From assembly GCF_032917945.1 (NCBI RefSeq), contig NZ_CP136624.1, positions 5,704,001-5,768,000 on the forward strand: a stretch of 64,000 bases of DNA, written 5' to 3'. The notes below the pieces were generated by a model. That model saw only the letters and a list, made by a program, of their open reading frames with translations, did no database searches and was not told the origin of the DNA. The position numbers and the translations under genes were made by a program. This document shows, piece after piece, positions 24,221-32,075 of the stretch. The stretch comes from Bradyrhizobium sp. sBnM-33 (GTDB lineage: Bacteria > Pseudomonadota > Alphaproteobacteria > Rhizobiales > Xanthobacteraceae). Each line of letters opens with the position of its first letter. Within the stretch, counting starts at the first letter, position 1.

Positions 24221-25210
24221 TCAAATCACCGGATTCCACGGCGCCGGAATCAGCCGATAGCCATTGCCGTCCTTTTCGACAAAGCCGTTGGCCGGAAATG
24301 GATAGTGGAAGCCTTGGACCCGCATCTTGTCGGCGACCAGCATGTCGTAGACCCGGCGCCGGGTCTTTTCTGCCAGGGCCGGATCCTGGTCGAACATCAG
24401 GTGCCACCCCGGGTTGGTGACGAACAGTGCGGGGTGGTTGGTGACGTCGGACTGGATGAACACCTTGTCCGAGCCGGACGCGAGAACATAGGAAGTGTGG
24501 CCCGGCGTGTGGCCGATGGTTTCCACCGCCGTCAGTCCAGGCGCTACTTCCTTGCCCCACTCATAGGGCGTCACCTTCTTTTTGAGCCCCGCCTCCAGCA
24601 CACGGCGGACGTTCTTGAACACGGTCTGCATCCGCCCCTCGGGCGCCCGGCTCATCTCGCCGTCGTCCATGAAGTATTTCCACTCCGCCGCCGGCACGAG
24701 CACCTCGGCATTGGGAAAGGCAGGCGTGTTCTCGGCGGTCAACAGACCGTTGATGTGATCACCGTGGAAGTGCGAGATCACGACGATGTCGACCGCCTTG
24801 GGGTCGAAGCCGGCGGCGATCATGTTGGCGCCGAACTGGCCGACATTGCCCTTGCTCGATGCAAAGGCCGCGGCGCCGTTGCCGGTATCGACCACCACGA
24901 GCTTGCCGCCGGTATTGATGACCAGCGGCGCGAACTGGATCGACATCTTGTCCTTCGGCATGAAGGCCTTTTCGAGCGCCGCGTTGACTTCGTCCTTCTT
25001 GGCGTTGAGCACGAACGTGTCAGGCAGCGCGAAATTGTTGACGCCATCCGAAATCGCCGTCACCTGGGCATCGCCCACCTTGTAGCGATAGAAGCTCGGC
25101 GCCTGCTTGTCCGCCACAGGGGCAGCCGCCTCGGCGGGCGCCTGCGGCAACAGCGGCATGGCGGCGAGCGCGGCCGCTCCGGTGAGTGCGTGACGACGTG
25201 TCAGTTCCAT
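24221..25210 (-). CDS. Tat-exported MBL-fold metallo-hydrolase
   Basis: 329-residue metallo-beta-lactamase-fold hydrolase. The N-terminus is a Tat signal (MELTRRHALTGAAALAAMPL), so export as a folded, metal-loaded enzyme is likely. The zinc motif SHFHGDHING supplies H147, H149, D151 and H152, and further ligands lie in GHTPGHTSY and QSDVTNHPA. The closing FHYPFPANGFVEKDGNGYRLIP block recurs in the paralogue at 52.5 kb. The substrate is unknown; relatives are lactonase- or quorum-quenching-like, or of unassigned function. A 17-base direct repeat lies in the leader just before the start. It is downstream of nothing on its strand and is followed by a dispersed repeat. Confidence 0.88.
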   Translation of the reverse strand: MELTRRHALTGAAALAAMPLLPQAPAEAAAPVADKQAPSFYRYKVGDAQVTAISDGVNNFALPDTFVLNAKKDEVNAALEKAFMPKDKMSIQFAPLVINTGGKLVVVDTGNGAAAFASSKGNVGQFGANMIAAGFDPKAVDIVVISHFHGDHINGLLTAENTPAFPNAEVLVPAAEWKYFMDDGEMSRAPEGRMQTVFKNVRRVLEAGLKKKVTPYEWGKEVAPGLTAVETIGHTPGHTSYVLASGSDKVFIQSDVTNHPALFVTNPGWHLMFDQDPALAEKTRRRVYDMLVADKMRVQGFHYPFPANGFVEKDGNGYRLIPAPWNPVI

Positions 25211-25236
25211 AGTGATCTCTCCCAGTGAGACGATGG

Positions 25237-25272
25237 ATGCGATGGAGGGAATTGAATGCGATGGAGGGAATT
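25237..25272. repeat. Direct repeat of 17 bases in the MBL gene leader
   Basis: ATGCGATGGAGGGAATT occurs at 25237-25253 and again at 25256-25272, a 19-base period. It lies 27 bases upstream of the Tat-MBL start codon. It may be a local duplication or a tandem protein-binding site. Confidence 0.6.
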
Positions 25273-25432
25273 CTTCCGCTTGGCGTGCCGTTAGCTTTGG
25301 TTGCCGCTGGTTCTACTAGCGCCCTTACGTTAACGGGACGACACTGAAACGACGGCAACGTGAAGATGGCTCCGGTATGCCGAGCACATTGTTGGGGCTA
25401 ACACCCCCGACATCAGCTTATTCCAGTGTGTC

Positions 25433-25963
25433 CTACGCCACCCGCCACAGCCATTCGGCGAGTTTGCCCATGACGTCGCCGACCAGTAGCAGAACGGCCG
25501 ACCAGACCAGCGCCGAGACGAAATTGGCGATCTGGAACGGCCAGTAGGACATCTCGAAGATGCCGGCGGCGAGCGGCACCGAGGCCCGCAGCGGGCCGAA
25601 GAACCGGCCGATGAAGATTGAGGGCACGCCCCATTTCTTGACGAAGTCTTCGCCGCGCAGCAGGATTCCCGGATAGCGCGACAGCGGCCACATCTCTGCG
25701 ACGTGCTCCTTGTATTTGAAGCCGATCCAGTAAGAGACCCAGTCGCCGAGCGCCGCGCCGAGGCCGCCGGCGAGCCAGACCGGCCAGAAGCTGATGCCGC
25801 TGACGCCGATCAGCGCGCCGATCGCGACCAGCGCGCCCCAGGCCGGAACCACCAGCGAGACGAAAGCCAGCGATTCGCCGAATGCTAGCACCAGGACGAT
25901 CGGGGCGGCCCAGACCTGATTGTCGCGCACGAAATCAGCCAGAGCACGCACATAATCATCCAT
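25433..25963 (-). CDS. DedA-family membrane protein
   Basis: 176-residue inner-membrane protein of the DedA/SNARE-associated family. Visible features: FGESLAFVSLVVPAWGALVA (family E and P residues in the first re-entrant region), GLGAALGDWVSYWIGF, and FIGRFFGPLRASVPLAAGIF, the R-FGP-R motif tied to proton-dependent function. DedA proteins take part in membrane lipid (undecaprenyl phosphate and phospholipid) flipping and membrane homeostasis. A single gene with no obvious partner. Confidence 0.9.
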   Translation of the reverse strand: MDDYVRALADFVRDNQVWAAPIVLVLAFGESLAFVSLVVPAWGALVAIGALIGVSGISFWPVWLAGGLGAALGDWVSYWIGFKYKEHVAEMWPLSRYPGILLRGEDFVKKWGVPSIFIGRFFGPLRASVPLAAGIFEMSYWPFQIANFVSALVWSAVLLLVGDVMGKLAEWLWRVA

Positions 25964-26469
25964 TCCGAGCCCTTTCCGCCCCGATTCCTGTCTTTGAACC
26001 TTCTACCGGTTCCGCTGGGAAGAACAGGTAAGCCAGCCGCTTCCGCGACATCAAGTCACAAAGCCGGGGCCGGCGCGTGAACCCACACCGTATGGGCAAG
26101 AGACCTGAGCCAAGGATCTGAGCCAAGGATCTGAGCGATGCGATCAGCTCTGGGGCGGCGGTGGCCTGCGTGGGCGCGTCACCACGCGCAACCAACACAC
26201 GGCGCCGCGAGTGCGACGGCCAACAGCAATCTGATCATCGGATTTGTTCCCCCTGCCCGCCGCGACCTTCACGCAACCCAAAGGTGAACGCAAGTCCGCT
26301 CACCTCGATCGGCTTAGTTATTGTTAATCGGACGCAATCCCCTTATTGGCTGCCGCTTCCCTGAAGGGTGCACCCGGACCCGCCTCGGCGGTCACTTTTT
26401 GAGCCCATCCGTGGCATAGTCACAGCAACCGATTCGCTGCCGCGCGCTGCGCGCAACATCTAAAGAGCC
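25964..26469. other. Intergenic region upstream of parE, tandem repeat and a possible broken small ORF
   Basis: A 506-base gap. CTGAGCCAAGGAT is repeated in tandem at 26105-26117 and 26118-26130, with a third partial copy. On the minus strand a short ORF begins at ATG 26238 (GGGGGA upstream) with a hydrophobic MIRLLLAVALAAPCVGC and stops at 26179. The protein-like continuation appears in another frame, so it could be a decayed secreted protein. The remainder should include the parE and dedA promoters, which I could not pin down. Confidence 0.4.
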
Positions 26470-28524
26470 ATGTCCAAATCATTGAAATCAGCTACAAAAT
26501 CAAAGCCCGCCAACGACCTTTTTGGCGCGGAACCGAAGGGCCGCGTTGCGCCCAAGGCCGCGTCGCGGGCAACTAGTGCCGAGGCCGGCTATACCGCGGC
26601 CGATATCGAGGTGCTGGAAGGCTTGGAACCGGTGCGCCGGCGCCCCGGCATGTATATCGGCGGCACGGACGAAAAGGCGCTGCACCATCTGTTCGCGGAA
26701 GTTATCGACAATGCCATGGACGAGGCGCTCGCAGGGCACGCCTCGTTCATCGAGGTGGAACTGAGCGCCGACGGCTTTCTCACCGTTACCGATAACGGCC
26801 GCGGCATCCCGGTCGATCCGCATCCAAAGTTTCCGAAGAAATCCGCGCTTGAAGTCATCATGTGCACGCTGCACTCGGGCGGCAAATTCGACTCCAAGGT
26901 CTACGAGACCTCGGGCGGCCTGCATGGCGTCGGCGTCTCCGTGGTCAACGCCCTCTCCTCGCGGCTCGAGGTCGAAGTCGCGCGCAGCCAAAAGCTCTAC
27001 CGGATGAGTTTTGAGCGCGGCCACCCTAAGGGCAAGCTCGAAGACCTCGGCAAGATCAACAACCGCCGCGGCACCCGCATCCGCTTCAAGCCGGACACCG
27101 ACATTTTCGGCGCCAAGGCGGCCTTCAAACCGCAGCGCCTGTTCAAGATGACGCGCTCGAAGGCCTATCTGTTCGGCGGCGTCGAGATCCGCTGGCGCTG
27201 CGATCCCGCGCTGTTGAAGGGCATCGAGGACGTGCCGGCCGAGGACAGTTTCCACTTCCCGGGCGGCCTGAAGGACTATCTCGCCGCCGCCATTCACGCC
27301 GATACGCTGGTGCACCCGGATATCTTCTCCGGCAAGTCGGGGCGCAACGGCGCCCATGGCGCCTGCGAGTGGGCGGTCGCGTGGACCGCGGATGCCGACG
27401 GCTTCCTCTCCTCCTACTGCAACACCGTGCCGACGCCGGACGGCGGTACCCATGAATCCGGCATGCGCAGCGCGTTGCTGCGTGGCCTGAAGGACCACGC
27501 CGAGCGCATCGGCCAGGGCAAACGCGCCGCGCCCGTCACGTCGGAAGACGTCATGGTTGGAGCTGCGGTGATGCTGTCCGTGTTCGTTCGCGAGCCAGAA
27601 TTCCAGGGCCAAACCAAGGACCGTCTCGCCACGGCGGAAGCGCAGAAGATCGTCGAGCAGGCGATCAAGGACCCGTTCGACCACTGGCTGTCGGGCAATC
27701 CGCTGCAGGCCAACAAGCTCCTCGATTTCGTCATCGAGCGCGCCGACGAGCGGCTGCGCCGCCGCGCCGAGAAGGAAACCTCGCGCAAGACTGCGGTGAA
27801 GAAGCTGCGCCTGCCCGGCAAGCTCGCCGACTGCACTAATACGGCGACCGAAGGCTCCGAGCTCTTCATCGTCGAAGGCGATTCGGCCGGCGGCAGCGCC
27901 AAGCAGGCGCGCGACCGCAAGACCCAGGCCGTGCTGCCCCTGCGCGGAAAAATCCTCAACGTCGCTTCTGCCGGCAAGGACAAGCTGACCCAGAACGCTC
28001 AGCTCTCCGATCTCATGCAGGCGATCGGTTGCGGCACCGGCGCGCATTACCGCGAAGAGGATCTGCGCTATTCGCGCATCATCATCATGACCGACGCCGA
28101 CGTCGACGGCGCCCATATCGCGTCATTGCTGATCACGTTCTTCTACCGGCAGACTCCGCGCCTGATCGACGAGGGCCATCTCTATCTGGCGGTGCCGCCG
28201 CTCTACAAGCTCACCCATGGCAGCAAGTCGGTCTATGCACGCGACGATGCACACAAAGACGCATTGTTGAAGAGCGAATTCAACGCCAACGCCAAGGTCG
28301 AGGTGAACCGCTTCAAAGGCCTCGGCGAGATGATGCCCGCGCAGCTCAAGGAAACGACCATGGACCCAACCAAGCGTTCGCTGCTCCGCGTGGTGCTTCT
28401 GGCCGACGACCGCGAAGGCACGGCCGATTCTGTCGAGCGGCTGATGGGAACCAAGGCCGAGGCCAGATTCGCCTTCATCTCAGACAAGGCGGAATTCGCC
28501 AGCGACGAGCTGCTGGACGTCTGA
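26470..28524 (+). CDS. parE: DNA topoisomerase IV subunit B
   Basis: 684-residue type IIA topoisomerase ATPase subunit; with ParC it decatenates daughter chromosomes. A basic N-terminal tail (SKSLKSATKSKPAND) is followed by the GHKL ATPase region: LEGLEPVRRRPGMYIGGTD, EVIDNAMDEA, TDNGRGIPVD and GGLHGVGVSVVNALS. The Toprim/QRDR region contains VEGDSAGGSAKQARDRKTQA and MTDADVDGAHIASLL, and the C-terminus has NRFKGLGEMMPAQLKETTMD. The short length and the absence of the GyrB insert support ParE. Monocistronic in this window. Confidence 0.95.
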   Translation: MSKSLKSATKSKPANDLFGAEPKGRVAPKAASRATSAEAGYTAADIEVLEGLEPVRRRPGMYIGGTDEKALHHLFAEVIDNAMDEALAGHASFIEVELSADGFLTVTDNGRGIPVDPHPKFPKKSALEVIMCTLHSGGKFDSKVYETSGGLHGVGVSVVNALSSRLEVEVARSQKLYRMSFERGHPKGKLEDLGKINNRRGTRIRFKPDTDIFGAKAAFKPQRLFKMTRSKAYLFGGVEIRWRCDPALLKGIEDVPAEDSFHFPGGLKDYLAAAIHADTLVHPDIFSGKSGRNGAHGACEWAVAWTADADGFLSSYCNTVPTPDGGTHESGMRSALLRGLKDHAERIGQGKRAAPVTSEDVMVGAAVMLSVFVREPEFQGQTKDRLATAEAQKIVEQAIKDPFDHWLSGNPLQANKLLDFVIERADERLRRRAEKETSRKTAVKKLRLPGKLADCTNTATEGSELFIVEGDSAGGSAKQARDRKTQAVLPLRGKILNVASAGKDKLTQNAQLSDLMQAIGCGTGAHYREEDLRYSRIIIMTDADVDGAHIASLLITFFYRQTPRLIDEGHLYLAVPPLYKLTHGSKSVYARDDAHKDALLKSEFNANAKVEVNRFKGLGEMMPAQLKETTMDPTKRSLLRVVLLADDREGTADSVERLMGTKAEARFAFISDKAEFASDELLDV

Positions 28525-28748
28525 CTCATCAGAAAAGGCGATTTTCCGGCGATCTTCGGCCTATTTGGCCAGTCATTGCCGGAATTTGCTCATTTTTCGG
28601 GCTTTTGCCGGTCATCCTTTTCGGCCCAGTGTGCTCCCCCCGCAACAGCATTTTGGCTGGAACTGCGTATAGTCACGTTACTGGATTTTGGGAATCGGCG
28701 CTCGCGCACTCCGTTAGAGCGGTGGCGCACCTAGGTAAGGGACTTGAA

Positions 28749-29585
28749 ATGAAAAAGGTACTGCTCGCTCTGACCGCGGTGGCGGCAATGACTGGATCGG
28801 CCGTTGCGGCTGACCTCGGCGCCCGTCCCTATGCCAAGGCTCCGGCTCCGGTCGCTGCTGCATACAACTGGACCGGCTTCTACATCTTTGGTGGTGCAGG
28901 CGGCGGATTGTGGGCAGCCGACAGCAACGTAGTGAGCACTGGCGTTGTCGGACCGTTTGGCGCTTTTGGAGCCGCCGGAACTGCCCTGACCAGGGATCAG
29001 CGCTTGGGCGGCAGCGGTTGGTTTGGAACGGTCGGTATCGGTTACGACTGGCAGTTCGGCGGCCGCTGGGTGGCTGGTATCTTCGGCGACGGACAGTTCG
29101 GCGACATCCGTGGCTCGCTGAGCGATCCATTCTTCTTCATCGAAGGCCGCGAAAAGCTTCGCACCAGCTATGCAGCCGGCGTGAGACTCGGCTATCTCGT
29201 TGCGCCGAACGTGCTCTCCTACGTCAACGGCGGTTATTCCGGTTCGGAATGGTCGGGCTCGAGCCTCTCCACCATGGCTCCTGGCGGCGGTGCTACGTTT
29301 GCCACCACGGACTCCTTCCAGCGCAACGGCTGGTTCATCGGCGGTGGTGTCGAGAACAACCTGGATATTTTCGGAATCACTGCGCCCGGCTGGTTCATGA
29401 AGACCGAGTACCGCTCGGCATTCTACGACCGCGCTACGCTGCCGGAGACGCTTGGTCCGGGAGCCGCTCCCTTCGTCGGTCCGACGGGTACGGCCGTCAC
29501 CTTCAAGCCTTGGGTGCAGACCATCAGCACCTCGCTGGTCTACCGCTTCAACTGGGGCGGCGCTCCGATCCAGGCCAAGTACTGA
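28749..29585 (+). CDS. Outer-membrane beta-barrel protein
   Basis: 278 residues from the ATG at 28749. Signal peptide MKKVLLALTAVAAMTGSAVA precedes ADLGARPYAKAPAPVAA, then YNWTGFYIFGGAGGG, the entry motif shared with the porin-like genes at 19.9 and 31.2 kb. Strand-like blocks include WFGTVGIGYDWQFGGRWVAG and GWFIGGGVENNLD. It ends SLVYRFNWGGAPIQAKY with a terminal aromatic residue. The longer in-frame ORF running upstream into parE is a shadow. A strong terminator follows. Probably a structural or porin-like outer-membrane protein. Confidence 0.88.
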   Translation: MKKVLLALTAVAAMTGSAVAADLGARPYAKAPAPVAAAYNWTGFYIFGGAGGGLWAADSNVVSTGVVGPFGAFGAAGTALTRDQRLGGSGWFGTVGIGYDWQFGGRWVAGIFGDGQFGDIRGSLSDPFFFIEGREKLRTSYAAGVRLGYLVAPNVLSYVNGGYSGSEWSGSSLSTMAPGGGATFATTDSFQRNGWFIGGGVENNLDIFGITAPGWFMKTEYRSAFYDRATLPETLGPGAAPFVGPTGTAVTFKPWVQTISTSLVYRFNWGGAPIQAKY

Positions 29586-29611
29586 TCTTTGCCAAGCTAA
29601 TTCAGCAGCTC

Positions 29612-29641
29612 AAAAGCCCCGGCATTGGCCGGGGCTTTTTT
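29612..29641 (+). terminator. Rho-independent terminator after the 28.7-kb porin gene
   Basis: GCCCCGGC (29616-29623), loop ATTG, GCCGGGGC (29628-29635) and a T run; AAAA on the 5' side extends the stem. It lies 26 bases after the stop codon. Confidence 0.92.
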
Positions 29642-29896
29642 GCGTCTGCGGGGTGCCGCACCCACCGACCGGTCACGAGTGATGGCGGCGGCGATCGCCA
29701 GCGTGAGCGTGAGAATGACCGTCCGGGGTTCATGATGACCCTTGAGATGGCGACGCCGCGAATTCCGGCCTCGCGAAGCCGGCTGGCTGTATATTAGATT
29801 CGGAAGCTACGGCTGCCACCGGCAACGGTTTCCTGTCGGGGTTGTTATAGATCCGCGCGTCGTCCCAGAGGTCGAAAAGGCAGCAGGAGGAAATCC
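29642..29896. other. Gap between porin terminator and small membrane protein
   Basis: Together with the terminator this makes a 311-base stretch without a gene. No element with clear inverted ends, no recognisable ORF and no strong promoter was seen, apart from a strong Shine-Dalgarno (AGGAGGAAA) at its end serving the gene at 29897. Confidence 0.4.
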
Positions 29897-30082
29897 ATGG
29901 CCCGATCGCTTTCGATCATCGGCTTTCTGGCGCTTGCCATCGGCCTGTTGTGGATCGGTCAGGGCACGGGCGCGATTCGCTGGCCACCTTCGAGCTTCAT
30001 GATCAACCAGCTGCAATGGGCGGGATATGGTGCGGTGCTCGGCGCCGTCGGCCTGATCCTAATCTGGCTAGGCAACCGCTAG
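29897..30082 (+). CDS. Small two-helix membrane protein, conserved hypothetical
   Basis: 61 residues with an excellent ribosome binding site (AGGAGGAAATCC-ATG). Two hydrophobic segments, SIIGFLALAIGLLWIGQGTG and WAGYGAVLGAVGLILIWLG, flank a short loop (AIRWPPSSFMINQLQ) and end in NR. I recall similar short proteins in Bradyrhizobium genomes, all without function. Codon use and ribosome binding site argue that it is real. An inverted-repeat element follows immediately. Confidence 0.75.
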   Translation: MARSLSIIGFLALAIGLLWIGQGTGAIRWPPSSFMINQLQWAGYGAVLGAVGLILIWLGNR

Positions 30083-30099
30083 GCGTGGGTTTCTCGCTC

Positions 30100-30187
30100 G
30101 TCATGGCTGGGCTTGTCCCGGCCATCCACGGCTTTAAAAATCGGCGGCAAAGAAGACGTGGATGCCCGGGACAAGCCCGGGCATGAC
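30100..30187. repeat. Inverted-repeat element with 31-base arms
   Basis: Left arm 30100-30130 and right arm 30157-30187 are reverse complements with three mismatches; both contain GGGCTTGTCCCGG and end in CATCCACG or its complement. The element lies between the small membrane protein and the SDR gene and ends only 15 bases before the latter's ATG, next to its ribosome binding site. Confidence 0.8.
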
Positions 30188-30202
30188 AAGGAAGGAAACA
30201 CA

Positions 30203-30973
30203 ATGGCAGCAACACTCTTCGATCTCACCGGCAAGGCAGCCATCGTCACCGGCGGCAATGGCGGCATCGGGCTCGGCATGGCCCGGGGCCTCGCAGAGGC
30301 CGGCGCGGCGATCGCCGTGGTGGGCCGCAACGAAGCGAAGTCGGCCGACGCGGTCGCGGAGCTTACGCAAGGCGGTGCCAAGGCGATTGCGGTTGCGGCT
30401 GATGTCACCGACAAGGCAGCAGTCGCCGCCATGATCGAGCGCGTCGTCCGCGAACTCGGCCGCATCGATATCCTCGTCAACAATGCCGGCATCAACATCC
30501 GCAAGCCGCCGCATGCACTGGATATCGCCGAGTGGAATAGCGTGATCCAAACCAACCTCACGAGCGCCTTCCTGTGCTCGCAGGCGGTCTATCCGGCGAT
30601 GAAGGCGGCCGGCGGCGGCAAGATCATCAATATCGGCTCGATGATGTCGATCTTCGGCGCCAGCTTCACGCCAGCCTATGCCGCAAGCAAGGGCGGCATC
30701 GTGCAGTTCACCCGCTCCTGCGCCTGTGCCTGGGCAGCCGACAACATCCAGGCCAACGCCGTGCTGCCGGGCTGGATCGACACTGATCTCACCAAGCGCG
30801 CCCGCCAGGAGATCGACGGCCTGCACGACCGCGTGCTGGCGCGCACGCCAGCGGCGCGCTGGGGCGCGATCGATGACTTTGCAGGGATTGCCGTATTCCT
30901 CGCCTCGCCCGCGTCGGATTTCGTCACCGGCACGGCTATCCCGGTCGATGGCGGCTATTCGATCATGGGATAG
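30203..30973 (+). CDS. SDR-family oxidoreductase (gluconate 5-dehydrogenase-like)
   Basis: 256-residue short-chain dehydrogenase from the ATG at 30203 (GGAAGGAAA upstream). TGGNGGIG cofactor motif near residue 15, VVGRNEAKS after beta-2, NNAGIN, a catalytic serine in NIGSMMS, and YAASKGGIVQF with Tyr and Lys. It ends GTAIPVDGGYSIMG. The IRKPPHALDIAEWNSVIQTN block resembles gluconate 5-dehydrogenase or 2-deoxy-D-gluconate 3-dehydrogenase, so a sugar-acid substrate is a reasonable guess, not proven. The inverted repeat directly upstream could affect its expression. Confidence 0.88.
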   Translation: MAATLFDLTGKAAIVTGGNGGIGLGMARGLAEAGAAIAVVGRNEAKSADAVAELTQGGAKAIAVAADVTDKAAVAAMIERVVRELGRIDILVNNAGINIRKPPHALDIAEWNSVIQTNLTSAFLCSQAVYPAMKAAGGGKIINIGSMMSIFGASFTPAYAASKGGIVQFTRSCACAWAADNIQANAVLPGWIDTDLTKRARQEIDGLHDRVLARTPAARWGAIDDFAGIAVFLASPASDFVTGTAIPVDGGYSIMG

Positions 30974-31243
30974 GCGGGCTGCTTGTTAGGAAGCCCTTAA
31001 CGCTGAAGCAAAACCGATTCGCCTTTAAGGTGATTTCCCGGCGCCCAACCTCGCAGCCAAGTCGCTGAGACTTCGGTTTTTTACCCGCCTCGGACCCGAA
31101 TATCGACCGCGATCCGGCAATCTATTGGTGTGGCAGTGCGAAGTTGCACGACTGTGGCGCGTAGGTGACAGCACTCTTGCGAATCCTGGGCTATGTTGCG
31201 TCAGCATCAATTGCTCGCGTTACTTGTACGGATTGGGGAAATC

Positions 31244-31975
31244 ATGAAGAGAATTGCTCTCGCCGCCGCCGCTCTGGCCATCGGCACCGTTAGCGCCTCG
31301 GCCGCCGATCTGGCCGCCCGGCCTTACACCAAAGCTCCCGCGCCAGTCGCTGCCGTCTACAACTGGACCGGCTTCTACCTGGGTGCACAGGTCGGTTACG
31401 CCTGGGGTGACAACAGCACCACTGAGTTCGTCACCGCAACGGGCCTGCCCACTGGCTTCACTCAGGGCTTCAACACTGATGGCTTCGTTGGCGGTGGTCA
31501 CATCGGCTACAACTGGCAGGTCGGTCAGTTTGTCATCGGTCTCGAAGGCGACCTTGAAGGCGCCGACATCAACGGCGGCTATCGCCTCATCCCCAGCCTC
31601 GATGGCACGGACTTTCGGCTGGATGCTCAGGCCTCTATCCGTGGCCGCCTCGGTGTGGCCTTCAACAACTCGCTGCTCTACGTGACCGGCGGTGTGGCTT
31701 GGGCGGATATGGAGCACACTTACGTCAACGCGAACACCTTCTTTGAAACCCACTCCACCACCCGCACCGGCTGGACCGTGGGCGCAGGCTGGGAATACGG
31801 CTTCACGCCGAACTGGTCGGCCCGTCTTGAGTACCGCTACACCGATTTCGGCACTTTCCGGAACGCCTCTGTGTTCTCGTTCCCCGGATTCACGTATGAA
31901 CATGATCCGGTGTTTCACACGGTGCGTGGCGGTATCAGCTATCGCTTCGGCGGCCCGGTCGTCGCCAGGTACTGA
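31244..31975 (+). CDS. Outer-membrane porin-like protein (Omp31/Omp25 family)
   Basis: 243 residues from the ATG at 31244 (GGGGAAA upstream). Signal peptide MKRIALAAAALAIGTVSASA, then ADLAARPYTKAPAPVAAVY and NWTGFYLGAQVGYAWGD. Barrel strands include GGGHIGYNWQVGQFVIGLEG, ASIRGRLGVAF, LLYVTGGVAW, GWTVGAGWEYGF and RLEYRYTDFG. It ends FHTVRGGISYRFGGPVVARY. This is the compact, canonical member of the family in this window. A strong terminator follows. Confidence 0.92.
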   Translation: MKRIALAAAALAIGTVSASAADLAARPYTKAPAPVAAVYNWTGFYLGAQVGYAWGDNSTTEFVTATGLPTGFTQGFNTDGFVGGGHIGYNWQVGQFVIGLEGDLEGADINGGYRLIPSLDGTDFRLDAQASIRGRLGVAFNNSLLYVTGGVAWADMEHTYVNANTFFETHSTTRTGWTVGAGWEYGFTPNWSARLEYRYTDFGTFRNASVFSFPGFTYEHDPVFHTVRGGISYRFGGPVVARY

Positions 31976-32004
31976 TACGGCTACCTGATAGCCCTCGACA
32001 GCTC

Positions 32005-32032
32005 AAAGCCCCGGCATCATCCGGGGCTTTTT
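32005..32032 (+). terminator. Rho-independent terminator after the 31.2-kb porin gene
   Basis: AAAGCCCCGG (32005-32014), loop CATCAT, CCGGGGCTTT (32021-32030) and further T's. Perfect ten-base-pair stem 29 bases after the stop codon. Confidence 0.92.
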
Positions 32033-32075
32033 GTTGCTTTCTGCTCGCTGGAATGCCTGCTGCACCCATCGTCCG

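Noticed and set aside
25386..25414. GTTGGGG...CCCCCGAC hairpin as a dedA terminator
   Set aside because: Neither strand has a T run after the stem, so termination is not supported.
26500..28116. 538-codon minus-strand ORF opposite parE
   Set aside because: Same artefact; ParE motifs on the plus strand are unambiguous.
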